Below are positions 16,851-26,153 of a stretch of 64,000 bases of DNA, piece by piece. How positions within the stretch are numbered: the first letter of the stretch is position 1; each line of letters begins with the position of its first letter. Origin of the DNA: CALHKP01 sp963558075 (GTDB taxonomy: Bacteria; Bacillota; Clostridia; Peptostreptococcales; Anaerovoracaceae); NCBI GenBank assembly GCA_963558075.1, contig CAUWFN010000010.1, positions 36,282 to 100,281 on the forward strand. Reading direction: 5' to 3'. Both the position numbers and the translations under genes were made by a program. A model generated the notes under the pieces. The model saw nothing but the letters and a program-made list of their open reading frames with translations. It did no database searches and was not told the origin of the DNA.

Positions 16851-18719
16851 TTACTCGCATTCCTCAAACTGAGAATTATAAAGATCTGCATAAAATCCGT
16901 TCTGAGAAATCAGCTCATCATGGTTACCCTGCTCGATAATATCCCCGTCCTTCATAACAAGAATGAGATCTGCATTTTTTATAGTTGAAAGTCTATGTGC
17001 AATGATAAAGCTTGTTCTGCCCTGAGCAAGATTATCCATAGCCTTTTGAATTCTCTCTTCAGTTCTAGTATCTACAGAAGAAGTCGCCTCATCTAAGATC
17101 ATAACCTTTGGATCTGCAAGAATAGCTCTTGCAATAGTTAGAAGCTGTTTCTGTCCCTGAGAAACGTTTGATGCGTCCTCATTTAGCTCCATATTATATC
17201 CGCCCGGTAAAGTTCTGATAAAGTGATCTGCATAAGCTGCCTTTGCCGCCTCGATAACCTCCTCATCAGTGGCATCAAGTCTTCCATATCTTATATTTTC
17301 CATGATGCTAGCCTTGTAAAGCCATGTATCCTGAAGCACCATTCCGAAATTATCGCGAAGCTCGTGACGCTCATATTTTCTGATATCACAGTCATCTAGT
17401 CTTATGCATCCGCCGTTAACATCATAAAATCTCATGAGAAGCTTGACCATTGTTGTCTTTCCTGCGCCTGTAGGACCTACAATAGCGACCTTCTGACCTG
17501 GTTTTATGCTTGCGCTGAAATCATTGATGATTATATTGTCTTCGCTATATCCGAATTTTACATGATCAAAATCAACCTTACCCTTTATATTCGAAGGAAC
17601 AGGTAATAGCTCTTCTGTTTCCTTTTCCTCTTCTTCATCTAGGAATTCAAATACACGCTCTGCCGCTGCAGTCATCGACTGAATCTGATTTGTAACCTGT
17701 GCAATCTGCTGAAGAGGCTGGGTGAAGTTCTTTACATACTGAATAAAAGCCTGAATATCACCTATTCCGATTCTACCTTTGATTGCAAGAAGTCCACCTG
17801 AGATTGCTACCGCAGCATACCCCATATTTCCAACAAAGAACATCAGAGGTTGCATAAGACCTGACAGAAATTGAGATTTCTGAGCAGACTTATATAAAAT
17901 AGCATTCGTATCGTCAAATTCAGATATAACAGAATCCTCCTTGTTGAATGCTTTGATAACAAGATGTCCTGCATAGGTTTCCTCTACAAGTCCGTTAATC
18001 TTACCAAGGTACTCCTGCTGAGCAACGAAATGCTTCTGCGAAAACTTAACTACAGATGACATCAAAAGTGCTGAAACAGGAAGTATAACAACTGCTATTA
18101 GAGTCATAAGGGGCGAAATCGACATCATCATAACAAATACGCCAATTAGCATAGAAACAGCTGTAATTACCTGAGTTATACTCTGGTTAAGACCTGTTCC
18201 AAGAGTATCAACGTCGTTAGTGATACGCGAAAGCACATCGCCGTAAGGTCTGCTTTCAAAATATTTTACAGGCATGCGGTTGATTTTTTCAGCAATTTCC
18301 TGTCTCATGCTGTAGCACACCTTCTGTGTAACCCCAGTCATAATCCATCCCTGAACAAAGGAGAAAACTGCACTTATTACATAAAGTCCTAGTGTAAACA
18401 GAAGTATTTTTCCGATAACATCAAAATCGATGCCACCAGTTCCTTTGATTTTTCTCATAAGTCCCTCTGCAAGTTCTGTAGTTGCATGACCCATCACCTT
18501 AGGACCTGCAACAGAAAATACAGTAGAAAAAACTGCACAAAGCATAACTGTAACTATAGCAAATTTATACTTTGCCATGTATCTTGCAAGCTTTGCAAAG
18601 GATTTGCGGAAGTCTTTTGCTTTTTCTCCAGGCATATGGGAGCCATGTCCATGCATATGTCCCATTCTGCGAGGTGTACGCTCCTTAGCACTTGTATCTT
18701 TTGTATGCATATTACTCAT
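16851..18719 (-). CDS. ABC exporter subunit with canonical Walker B and altered signature
   Basis: Half-transporter of the multidrug/lipid ABC exporter type: six membrane helices (about residues 50-330) and a nucleotide-binding domain (about 380-620). Walker A is GPTGAGKTT, Walker B is MILDEATSSVD with the catalytic Glu, and the H-loop is IAHRLST; the signature reads VSQGQ instead of SGGQ. The N-terminus is rich in His, Met and Gly (GHMHGHGSHMPG). Start MSNMHTK is preferred: GGAGG lies 8 nt upstream and it overlaps the stop of the partner gene by 8 bp. With the 772-residue partner it should form a heterodimer with one degenerate ATP site. The substrate is unknown. Confidence 0.9.
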   Translation of the reverse strand: MSNMHTKDTSAKERTPRRMGHMHGHGSHMPGEKAKDFRKSFAKLARYMAKYKFAIVTVMLCAVFSTVFSVAGPKVMGHATTELAEGLMRKIKGTGGIDFDVIGKILLFTLGLYVISAVFSFVQGWIMTGVTQKVCYSMRQEIAEKINRMPVKYFESRPYGDVLSRITNDVDTLGTGLNQSITQVITAVSMLIGVFVMMMSISPLMTLIAVVILPVSALLMSSVVKFSQKHFVAQQEYLGKINGLVEETYAGHLVIKAFNKEDSVISEFDDTNAILYKSAQKSQFLSGLMQPLMFFVGNMGYAAVAISGGLLAIKGRIGIGDIQAFIQYVKNFTQPLQQIAQVTNQIQSMTAAAERVFEFLDEEEEKETEELLPVPSNIKGKVDFDHVKFGYSEDNIIINDFSASIKPGQKVAIVGPTGAGKTTMVKLLMRFYDVNGGCIRLDDCDIRKYERHELRDNFGMVLQDTWLYKASIMENIRYGRLDATDEEVIEAAKAAYADHFIRTLPGGYNMELNEDASNVSQGQKQLLTIARAILADPKVMILDEATSSVDTRTEERIQKAMDNLAQGRTSFIIAHRLSTIKNADLILVMKDGDIIEQGNHDELISQNGFYADLYNSQFEECE

Positions 18720-21030
18720 TGTCATCACCTCCGCACAGTCCTAATTCTTTTTCAGATAGCTGTGAAACTGCAATCTGTCTATATACCTCGCAGTTTTTCA
18801 GAAGCTCTTCGTGAGTTCCGCTTCCTGCGATTTTTCCATCATCTATTACAAGTATGTTATCAGCATGCAAAATAGTGCTGATTCTCTGAGCAACTATGAT
18901 TTCTGTCGCATCCTTTACAGCATCTGCAAGAGCATGTCTGAGCTTTGCATCTGTTTTCATGTCAAGAGCCGAGAAGCTGTCGTCAAAGACAAACACTTTC
19001 GGATTTTTTACTATAGCTCTTGCAATTGCAAGTCTCTGCTTCTGTCCACCTGACACATTGCTTCCTCCCTGAGAGATAGGTTCCTCATATTTCATTGGCT
19101 TTTCTTCTATAAAGTCAGCGCCCTGAGCAATCTCAGAAGCTTTTTTGATTTTCTCATCGCTTGCATCTTCTCTTCCGAATCTTAAGTTGCTTGCAATCGT
19201 TCCAGAAAATAAAACACCCTTCTGCGGAACGAATCCAATAGAGTCTCTAAGCTCCTTTAGCTTCATATCCCTGATATCTACGCCGTCCATTAGAATCTGA
19301 CCTTCTGTCACATCATAAAAACGCGGGATAAGATTTACAAGGGTACTTTTGCCGCAGCCTGTACTTCCTATTATTGCAGTGACCTTTCCAGGCTCTGCTC
19401 TAAAGGATATTCCCTCTATTACATTTTCCTCTGCACCAGGATATCTAAAGGATACGTTTTTGAATTCCACAACGCCCTTTGCATTCTCTGGTGATGCAGT
19501 TTCTTTCTTATCTATAACTGAACCAGTAGTTTTTATAACCTCGTCTATTCTCTCTGCTGCAACACCTGCTCTTGGAAGCATAAATGACATTGCAGTAATC
19601 ATAACGAATGCCATAACAACCTGCATTGAGTACATAATAAACGCAGTCATTGCGCCAACCTGAAGCACGCCTGAATCTACTCTGTGAGATGCGACCCATG
19701 TGATACCAATAATCAGGCAGTACATAACAAGCATCATAGAAGGCATCATGAAAATCATAACTCTGTTAGTGAACAGCTGAGTCTTCTTGAGGTCTTTATT
19801 TGCATCCTCAAAGCGTTTTTCTTCTGTCTTCTCTCTACCAAAAGCACGGATAACAGGAAGTCCTGTCAAAAATTCTCTCGAAACAAGGTTCATGCGGTCT
19901 ACGAGATCCTGCATCTTCTTGAATTTTGGCATAGCAAGACCCATAAGGAACATAACAAGAGCAAAGATTGCTCCAATTCCAAGAGCTATAACCCAGCCCA
20001 TATTAGCCTTTGTCTGCCATACCTTGTAGATGCCGCCAATTCCAATAATAGGGGCATATAGAACCATTCTAAGCAACACAACAGTAACCATCTGAACCTG
20101 CTGAACGTCGTTAGTGCTTCTTGTAATCAGGGAAGCCGTAGAAAAACGATCTATCTCTGTATTGGAAAAACCAACTACATTTCTAAACACTTGCGCTCTC
20201 ATATCGCGGCCTACGCCGGCACCAACAACTGATGCAAAGTATGAAACCATAGCAGCAACTATTAGCATCAGAGCAGTCATCATAAACATGCGAAGTCCCG
20301 CCTTCCACAGATAAGCCTTCTGAATGCTGTCTGTGTCTATTCCGGCTGCTTTATCTACATCCTTTGCATAAGCATATCCCATAGACTGAACCGTTTCAGA
20401 TCCCACTTTATCAAGTGCATTTTCTAAACTTTCTCTCGCTGAATCGACAATTGACGATATATCCTGTCCCTTATCCTTCATCGAAGAAATTACACTTCTC
20501 ATATCAACAAAGACGTTCGTCTTTCCCTTTTCGTTTTCCGCCTCAAAAGTTTTAACATCAAAGTGAAGCAGCTTTTCTATTTCCTCAATCGACATTTCAC
20601 TGATTTTATCAGCCATAGGTGCCCCTTGCGGGTTTTCTTTCATTGCCGATTCTATAACCGACTTAAACTGATCCTCACTCATATGACCGAGCTGATAATT
20701 AAGCACAACTGGAATTATTAGATTTTCATCGAGCTCTTCAAGCTCACTATCTGATGCTGAAAGAGTATAAAAATCTCCGTCTTTTTCATATGCACTTTCC
20801 CACTTTCCCTTTTCTTTTTCGTTCATAAAAATCTGTGCCTTTTCATACTCTTCGGATGTCATCTTTTCCGGAACAATATGCTCTATACCACTATTTTGTA
20901 TTCCTGTATCGATTATATCCGATGTGTACTGAGGCAGTGCAAGATCACAGTAAGCCTGTACGACCAGAAGCAGAAGTATAACTGCAACTAGCTTTTTATA
21001 AGGCTTAAGATTAGCAAAAATTCTCTTCAA
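18712..21030 (-). CDS. ABC exporter subunit with degenerate ATPase site and large extracytoplasmic insert
   Basis: Partner of the next half-transporter, 772 residues. After the first membrane helix (about 15-35) comes a charged insert of about 190 residues (45-235), then the remaining five helices and an NBD (about 525-765). Walker A is GSTGCGKST and the signature VSGGQKQRL is intact, but the Walker B region is FVFDDSFSALD (Asp replaces the catalytic Glu) and the H-loop is VAQRIST (Gln replaces His). Those two changes plus SQGQ in the partner fall on the same composite site. This is the pattern of asymmetric exporters such as TM287/288 (family knowledge). It follows a MarR gene by 28 bp. Confidence 0.9.
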   Translation of the reverse strand: MKRIFANLKPYKKLVAVILLLLVVQAYCDLALPQYTSDIIDTGIQNSGIEHIVPEKMTSEEYEKAQIFMNEKEKGKWESAYEKDGDFYTLSASDSELEELDENLIIPVVLNYQLGHMSEDQFKSVIESAMKENPQGAPMADKISEMSIEEIEKLLHFDVKTFEAENEKGKTNVFVDMRSVISSMKDKGQDISSIVDSARESLENALDKVGSETVQSMGYAYAKDVDKAAGIDTDSIQKAYLWKAGLRMFMMTALMLIVAAMVSYFASVVGAGVGRDMRAQVFRNVVGFSNTEIDRFSTASLITRSTNDVQQVQMVTVVLLRMVLYAPIIGIGGIYKVWQTKANMGWVIALGIGAIFALVMFLMGLAMPKFKKMQDLVDRMNLVSREFLTGLPVIRAFGREKTEEKRFEDANKDLKKTQLFTNRVMIFMMPSMMLVMYCLIIGITWVASHRVDSGVLQVGAMTAFIMYSMQVVMAFVMITAMSFMLPRAGVAAERIDEVIKTTGSVIDKKETASPENAKGVVEFKNVSFRYPGAEENVIEGISFRAEPGKVTAIIGSTGCGKSTLVNLIPRFYDVTEGQILMDGVDIRDMKLKELRDSIGFVPQKGVLFSGTIASNLRFGREDASDEKIKKASEIAQGADFIEEKPMKYEEPISQGGSNVSGGQKQRLAIARAIVKNPKVFVFDDSFSALDMKTDAKLRHALADAVKDATEIIVAQRISTILHADNILVIDDGKIAGSGTHEELLKNCEVYRQIAVSQLSEKELGLCGGDDNE

Positions 21031-21058
21031 AATATTCCCTCCTGTCTCACTTTCTCTT

Positions 21059-21499
21059 TTACTTTCTCTTTTCTATTTCCTCTTTTGATATTTCAGCAAA
21101 TTCTCTTAGGCTATCGATCATAGCGCTGGTCTTTTCTGCACCCATAGCCGAAAAAACGCTGTCTGCAAATTCATACATAACATCAGCACCCCTGCATAGA
21201 CGCTCTCTGCCTTCATCTGTAAACTCGACAATCATGTTTCTTCTGTCATGCTCATCGATTCTGCGCCTGATAAGACCCTCGCCCTCGAGAACGCGCATTG
21301 CCCTTGATACAGCAGGAGGCGGAGCTTCCATCGCCTTTACAATGTCAGATACTCTCACAACATCTGATTTGCTCATACACATATCCATATTAATCATTAC
21401 ATCAAACTCAAATCCGTTTACATCCGGAAGGAGTCTGGAAAATCTCAGCTTTCTGATATCCTTCATCACATCATAAAGCTCTCTGTGATAGTCTCTCAT
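21059..21499 (-). CDS. MarR-family transcriptional regulator
   Basis: A winged-helix regulator of 146 residues. The helix-turn-helix and wing are visible around residues 50-100 (VRVSDIVKAMEAPPPAVSRAM, then VLEGEGLIRRRIDEHDRRNMIVEFTDEG). I start at MRDYHREL because GGAGG lies 6 nt upstream; 25 extra upstream codons in the open frame are not supported. It is the first gene of an operon with the two ABC exporter subunits and probably represses that operon until a substrate binds. Three perfect inverted repeats lie within 100 bp upstream (21552-21598), which fits autorepression. Confidence 0.9.
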   Translation of the reverse strand: MRDYHRELYDVMKDIRKLRFSRLLPDVNGFEFDVMINMDMCMSKSDVVRVSDIVKAMEAPPPAVSRAMRVLEGEGLIRRRIDEHDRRNMIVEFTDEGRERLCRGADVMYEFADSVFSAMGAEKTSAMIDSLREFAEISKEEIEKRK

Positions 21500-21551
21500 T
21501 TTTTCCTCCATTATCAAAGCCAATGCCGGCCATAAGCAAATAAAAAAACTA

Positions 21552-21598
21552 TTGCAACATGCAACAGTTAACATTGTTAATTATTATCACCTGATAAT
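21552..21598. promoter_or_regulatory. Triple palindrome, candidate MarR operator region
   Basis: Three adjacent perfect inverted repeats: TTGCA-ACA-TGCAA (21552-21564), TTAACA-T-TGTTAA (21568-21580) and ATTATCA-CC-TGATAAT (21583-21598). They occupy the position expected for the marR-ABC operon promoter. Their arms differ, so they may not all bind the same protein. Confidence 0.55.
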
Positions 21599-21625
21599 TT
21601 TACTACCTACTCTCTTTCTAGTCAA

Positions 21626-21653
21626 TAAAAAGAGAGCCTTTTTCGGGCTCTCT
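21626..21653 (-). terminator. Terminator after the second trkH gene
   Basis: Minus strand: AGAGAGCCC and GGCTCTCT pair around a short CGAAAAA-type loop and are followed by five T residues, just beyond the trkH stop at 21665. It separates the Trk genes from marR. Confidence 0.85.
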
Positions 21654-21664
21654 TCACAATATCT

Positions 21665-23137
21665 TTATTTAATTCTATCTGAGTTCCAAAATGATCTTGA
21701 GAATATAATAAGTATCGCATACATCTCAAGTCTGCCTGCAAGCATCAGAAGGGATGCATATATTTTGTTAAATTCAGATAGCCATCCATAATATGCGTCT
21801 GTAACGCGTCCAAATCCCACGCCTGTATTTGTAAACAGCGCCATAGGAGCTGTCAGCGTAGTTTCCATGTCCATGTTTTCTAGTGAAATCACGATGCATG
21901 AGAATATATATATTGCCGTAAATAGCAAAATAAATGTCGAAATTGAAGATGCGTTCTGGGCACTTACAGGCTTCTTTTTTATCATTATCGGTCTGATTGA
22001 CTGAGGATGAATTCTCTTATAGAAACCTCTTCGTATCAGCTTTGCAAATATCGCAGCACGAATTACTTTGATACCTCCACTTGTAGAGTTAGAGCAGCCT
22101 CCTACTATCATCATTACAAACAGAACCATCTTGCACACAGATGGCCACTGTGATAGTCCCTCTATCGTTATGCCGCTTGTGCTTCCAAATGAAACAGTTC
22201 CAGCCGCCGCATTTATAACTGCGCTTCCAAAGCTATCATAAACGCCGTAGGACATCAGAACAATTGCCATAAACACGCTTGTAACTCCGATTAGGCTTAG
22301 GAACATTCTAAGCTCATAGTCGCGAAAAACTTCTCTGATTTTTCCTTCTCTAAGCTTCATAAACAAAATGAAGTTCATCGCTGCAACTATCGAAAATATT
22401 ACAATTACCACCTTAATATAAGGCGTGAAATAATTGTCCACACAGTTATTATAATCCATGATTCCTGCAGTACTTATCGATGACATAGTGTTTACAAGAG
22501 CATCAAAGAAAGGCATCCTGCCAGCCATCAGAAATACAAGCTCAAGAAGAGATAAAAGACCATATGAGCTGTATAGGACCTTTGCTGTATCCATCATCTT
22601 TGGTTTGACCTTCTCGAGCTGAGGTCCGGGAACCTCTGCATTTGCCATCTTCTGGCCTTCTGCACCGAGAGCCGAAAGCACTATAACTGCAAGCTGAATT
22701 ACGCCCATTCCGCCGAGCCAGTTTGACATAGCTTTCCAAAGAACGAGAGCTTTTGGCATAGAATTTATATCTATAACCCAGGCACTACTTGTAGTCCACG
22801 AAGCTACAGCCTCGAATATGCAGTCTGCGACAGAATAGTGTTGTCCAGAAAGAAGGTATGGAAATATACTAACTGTAATTGCTGTCATCCAACATAAAAA
22901 AACAACAAAATAGCTCTCGCGGACTTTAATCCTTATCTTATGATTCCTTGTAACAACCTGACCTGCAATTCCAAACACCATAGCAACTGCTGCCGTAATA
23001 CCAAGAGCCTTTGCGACATTTCTCTCACCGTAAAACAGAGCCGCTGCAAAGGGCGGCAAAAGTGCAAATCCCTGCATCATACAGATAAACGATATGATTT
23101 TTCCTATGAACTTGTGGTTAAACGCAATTTTTCTCAT
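21665..23137 (-). CDS. trkH: TrkH-family potassium uptake protein (second copy)
   Basis: Membrane pore subunit of a Trk/Ktr K+ uptake system, 490 residues, with about ten or more membrane helices and four P-loop repeats. Visible family segments are WTTSSAWVIDINSMP (first P-loop), ANWLGGMGVIQLAV-like SNWLGGMGVIQLAV, STAGIMDYNNC, GSTSGITIEGLSQW, and SNSTSGGIKVIRAA. The first P-loop reads TTSSAWV, whereas the neighbouring copy has TTGAS, so the selectivity Gly of the first pore loop is replaced by Ser. It lies 55 bp after the first trkH and ends in a terminator. The two copies may form distinct pores sharing the same TrkA. Confidence 0.88.
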   Translation of the reverse strand: MRKIAFNHKFIGKIISFICMMQGFALLPPFAAALFYGERNVAKALGITAAVAMVFGIAGQVVTRNHKIRIKVRESYFVVFLCWMTAITVSIFPYLLSGQHYSVADCIFEAVASWTTSSAWVIDINSMPKALVLWKAMSNWLGGMGVIQLAVIVLSALGAEGQKMANAEVPGPQLEKVKPKMMDTAKVLYSSYGLLSLLELVFLMAGRMPFFDALVNTMSSISTAGIMDYNNCVDNYFTPYIKVVIVIFSIVAAMNFILFMKLREGKIREVFRDYELRMFLSLIGVTSVFMAIVLMSYGVYDSFGSAVINAAAGTVSFGSTSGITIEGLSQWPSVCKMVLFVMMIVGGCSNSTSGGIKVIRAAIFAKLIRRGFYKRIHPQSIRPIMIKKKPVSAQNASSISTFILLFTAIYIFSCIVISLENMDMETTLTAPMALFTNTGVGFGRVTDAYYGWLSEFNKIYASLLMLAGRLEMYAILIIFSRSFWNSDRIK

Positions 23138-23192
23138 TTTGCCTATCCTTTATATGAACTGCCGGCTCATAAGTGCCGGCGCTTTGATTATC

Positions 23193-24686
23193 TTAGACTC
23201 TGTTAGAATTCCAGTATCTTCTTGAGAACATCATGAAGAATGTAAAAAGTTCAAGACGCCCTGCAATCATAAGAAGACTCAAAACGAATTTTGAGAAGTC
23301 GGAGAATATGCTGAAATTCATCGTAGGTCCAACCATATTGAAGCCAGGGCCTACGTTTCCAAGACATGTCAGTACAGCTGTTACGTTTGTTACGATATCG
23401 AAATTCTCAAATGAAATGAGAAGGGTTCCTGCAAACAGCACTGCAATGAAAAGGAATATAAAGTTTACTATATTTGTAATAACGCTCTGGCTTACTCCTC
23501 TACCATTGATAGTAAAGTCTGATACTCTTTTTGGATGAAGCTTCATGAAAAAGCCTCTCTTGACAAATTTTATTGCAACAAGGACTCTGATGATTTTGAC
23601 GCCTCCGCCTGTAGAAGACGAACATGCTCCTGTCAGCATCAGAAGCAGAACAAGCATCTTACAAAATGTCGGCCATAAATCAAAGTCCGCAGTAACATAT
23701 CCTGTTGTAGTTATAAGTGATACTGTCTGGAAGGTGACATCTCTTATGCATTTTTCCAGGCTGTCGTAATTGTCATTTACCATCAGACAGACAACAGAGC
23801 AGATGATTACGCCTAGAATTATGGAGATATATAGTCTAAGCTCTTCATCTTTTAGCACTTCTCTTATTCGTCCTCTGAAGAGTATGAAAAAGAGGTTAAA
23901 GTTGACGCCGCACAGGAACATGAACACTATGATAACCCACTGAACATATGGACTTGTAAAGTGAGCTATACTGTTGTTATATGTGGAAAATCCTCCTGTA
24001 CCCACAGTACCAAAAGAATGCACGAGTGCATCATAAAGGTTAAGGCCTCCAAGCATCAGAAGTACAGTCTCAGCTAGCGTAAACATAATATAAAGGGAAT
24101 ATAAATCCCTTGCTGTATCTGCAAATTTACTGGATGTTTTAGTAAGAACAGGTCCTGGTGTTTCCGCACTTGCCGCAATTTGGCCGCCGATACCTATAGA
24201 AGGAAGAAGCGCTGCTGCAAATACAATAATTCCCATTCCGCCGAGCCAATGAGTAAATGATCTCCAAAACAGCATTGATTTTGGTAGGCCTTCTATCTCT
24301 GTCAAAATAGATGCTCCCGTAGTCGAAAAACCTGAACATACTTCAAAAAATGCATCAAATACGCTAGGAATTGTACCCGAGATATATAAAGGTACGGCAC
24401 CTATGACAGATGCAACAATCCACGAAAGCGCAACGATGATATATCCGTCACGACTTTTCATCTTCACATTTTTCTTAAACATGCGCATTATAACAATGCC
24501 GAAAACGATACACGGAATCAGCGTTATGAGAAAGCAGGCGCCCTCTTTGTCTTCGCCATAGATTTGAGACACTACAAAAGCTGGGATCAGACTTAACCCC
24601 AGCACGACAAGAAGAACTCCCATCATCTTTGCTACATAATAGAAGTTTATAGTTGTATTTTTTAAATCTAAAAATCTTATTCTCAT
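23193..24686 (-). CDS. trkH: TrkH-family potassium uptake protein (first copy)
   Basis: K+ channel-like membrane subunit of 497 residues. It has the four-repeat architecture: CSGFSTTGASILTEIEGLP (first P-loop, canonical TTGAS), FTHWLGGMGIIVFAAA, FGTVGTGGFSTYNNS, LITTTGYVTADFDLW, and ACSSSTGGGVKIIRV. Overall identity to the next gene is moderate, so the pair looks like an old duplication. Its start is 12 bp after the trkA stop, so trkA and this copy are clearly one operon. It is probably gated by TrkA through nucleotide binding. Confidence 0.93.
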   Translation of the reverse strand: MRIRFLDLKNTTINFYYVAKMMGVLLVVLGLSLIPAFVVSQIYGEDKEGACFLITLIPCIVFGIVIMRMFKKNVKMKSRDGYIIVALSWIVASVIGAVPLYISGTIPSVFDAFFEVCSGFSTTGASILTEIEGLPKSMLFWRSFTHWLGGMGIIVFAAALLPSIGIGGQIAASAETPGPVLTKTSSKFADTARDLYSLYIMFTLAETVLLMLGGLNLYDALVHSFGTVGTGGFSTYNNSIAHFTSPYVQWVIIVFMFLCGVNFNLFFILFRGRIREVLKDEELRLYISIILGVIICSVVCLMVNDNYDSLEKCIRDVTFQTVSLITTTGYVTADFDLWPTFCKMLVLLLMLTGACSSSTGGGVKIIRVLVAIKFVKRGFFMKLHPKRVSDFTINGRGVSQSVITNIVNFIFLFIAVLFAGTLLISFENFDIVTNVTAVLTCLGNVGPGFNMVGPTMNFSIFSDFSKFVLSLLMIAGRLELFTFFMMFSRRYWNSNRV

Positions 24687-24698
24687 TTCAAAACCTGA

Positions 24699-26045
24699 CT
24701 ACCTGTTTTTTAACAGCTTATCCAAATCGTTGATTTCTGTGAGCAGGCACAAAATTAGGACCTTGTCGTTAAGCTGAATTCTCGTGTTTCCATCAGGAAT
24801 TATTACATTGTGACCTCTATGGATAGTCGCAATGATAACGCCCTGTGGAAGATCTAGCTCAGACAGAGGAATTCCTATCATTTTCATGTCGCAGTTTGCG
24901 ATTACTTCTATGATTTCGGCCTGGCCCTGGATGAGATGAGAAGAAATAATTCTCTTATCTCCCTGAATAATATTAAATATGTGTCCGGTAGTAATGTCAA
25001 GAGGGTTTAGCACCACATCGACACCCATTTTTTCTATCAGACCTGAGTAGCTTTCTCTGCTCACCTTGGAAATAACGTCTTCTATGCCTCTATGCTTTGC
25101 TGTAAGTGCAAGAAGAAGATTTTCCTCATCATATCCTGTAGCAGTAACAAAAGCATCCATCTCGTCGAGATTTTCCTCTTCGAGAAATTCTATATCTGTT
25201 CCGTCTCCGTGCAGTACCATTACATTCGGCATATGAGTTGAAAGATATCTACATCTTGTAAGATCACGCTCTACAAGTTTTACGTAAATGCCAAATTCGG
25301 CAAGCTTTTCTGCAAGATAATAGCCTGTTTTTCCTCCGCCGATTATCATGACCTTTTGAAGGTCTGTATATTTTCCTCTTACATGCACTTTGCGGTTGAG
25401 TTCAATAACCTTTTCCTTTTCACCGACAACAAAAATAAAGTCGTCTTCCTGTATTACAGTGTCCCCATGAGGAATTATTACTTTACCATTTCTGGAAATT
25501 GCGGCAACAATCATATCAGAAAGAGCCCTTCTTACTTCCGGCATTTCGAGACCTATGATTTCTCTCTTTCTCTTTGCACGGAACTCAATAAGAGCCATTT
25601 TTCCACTTGTGAACATGCCGTTGCTCAGCGTATATTTTTCTACAAGATATTTGTAAATCTCTGTTGTAATCGAAAGGTCAGGATTCACGATATAATCGAT
25701 TCCTGTTGTTTCTTTTATGAAGCTGAAATGTTTCATATATTCAGGCTCTCTTACCCTTGCAATTACATTTTTTGCACCGAGTTTTTTTGCAAAAGTGGCT
25801 ATAACGATATTTCCCTCGTCACTACCTGTTGCAGTCAGAAGATATTCACATTCTCTGACGTTGATTTCCTTCAGCACGTTTATATCTCTCGGGTCGCCGT
25901 GTACCGGCATAATATCAAGCTGCTGCGACACCTTGTCGAGCTTAGCCTCGTCTTTGTCAACGAGTATAATGGAATAGTTTCCACCTGCAAGGGCCTCACA
26001 CACTTTTCTTCCGAGTTTTCCTGCGCCTATAATCGCAATTTTCAT
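24699..26045 (-). CDS. trkA: Trk system potassium uptake regulator TrkA
   Basis: Cytoplasmic NAD(H)-binding gating subunit of the Trk system. The 448-residue protein has two tandem RCK modules, each a Rossmann RCK_N plus an RCK_C domain. The first begins MKIAIIGAGKLGRKVCEAL (GxGxxG) and the second begins near residue 230 with MIIGGGKTGYYLAEKL. Both contain the LLTATGSDEGN / FVTATGYDEEN motif. The ribosome site AAAGGA precedes the ATG. It is the first gene of trkA-trkH-trkH. A GC-rich hairpin separates it from lysC. Confidence 0.95.
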   Translation of the reverse strand: MKIAIIGAGKLGRKVCEALAGGNYSIILVDKDEAKLDKVSQQLDIMPVHGDPRDINVLKEINVRECEYLLTATGSDEGNIVIATFAKKLGAKNVIARVREPEYMKHFSFIKETTGIDYIVNPDLSITTEIYKYLVEKYTLSNGMFTSGKMALIEFRAKRKREIIGLEMPEVRRALSDMIVAAISRNGKVIIPHGDTVIQEDDFIFVVGEKEKVIELNRKVHVRGKYTDLQKVMIIGGGKTGYYLAEKLAEFGIYVKLVERDLTRCRYLSTHMPNVMVLHGDGTDIEFLEEENLDEMDAFVTATGYDEENLLLALTAKHRGIEDVISKVSRESYSGLIEKMGVDVVLNPLDITTGHIFNIIQGDKRIISSHLIQGQAEIIEVIANCDMKMIGIPLSELDLPQGVIIATIHRGHNVIIPDGNTRIQLNDKVLILCLLTEINDLDKLLKNR

Positions 26046-26097
26046 CTTAATATCCTTTCTGTCACAGCTGCGTCAGTAAAAAAGGTTTACATATCAA

Positions 26098-26148
26098 AGC
26101 AGCCGCCCCGCATAATCAGTTTGTCATATGCATGAGCGGCCGCCTGTA
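26098..26148 (-). terminator. GC-rich hairpin between lysC and trkA
   Basis: Minus strand: GCGGCCGCTC and GGGCGGCTGC pair over 10 bp, with a second inner pairing (ATGCATA with TTATGCG). Only a weak T-rich stretch follows, so it may be an inefficient terminator or an mRNA-stabilising hairpin at the end of metK-lysC. Confidence 0.55.
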
Positions 26149-26153
26149 AAATA

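Noticed and set aside
25356..26135. 259-codon open frame on the plus strand opposite trkA
   Set aside because: Shadow of the well-supported trkA gene; no ribosome site, and its composition (Cys- and Phe-rich) is typical of antisense frames here.
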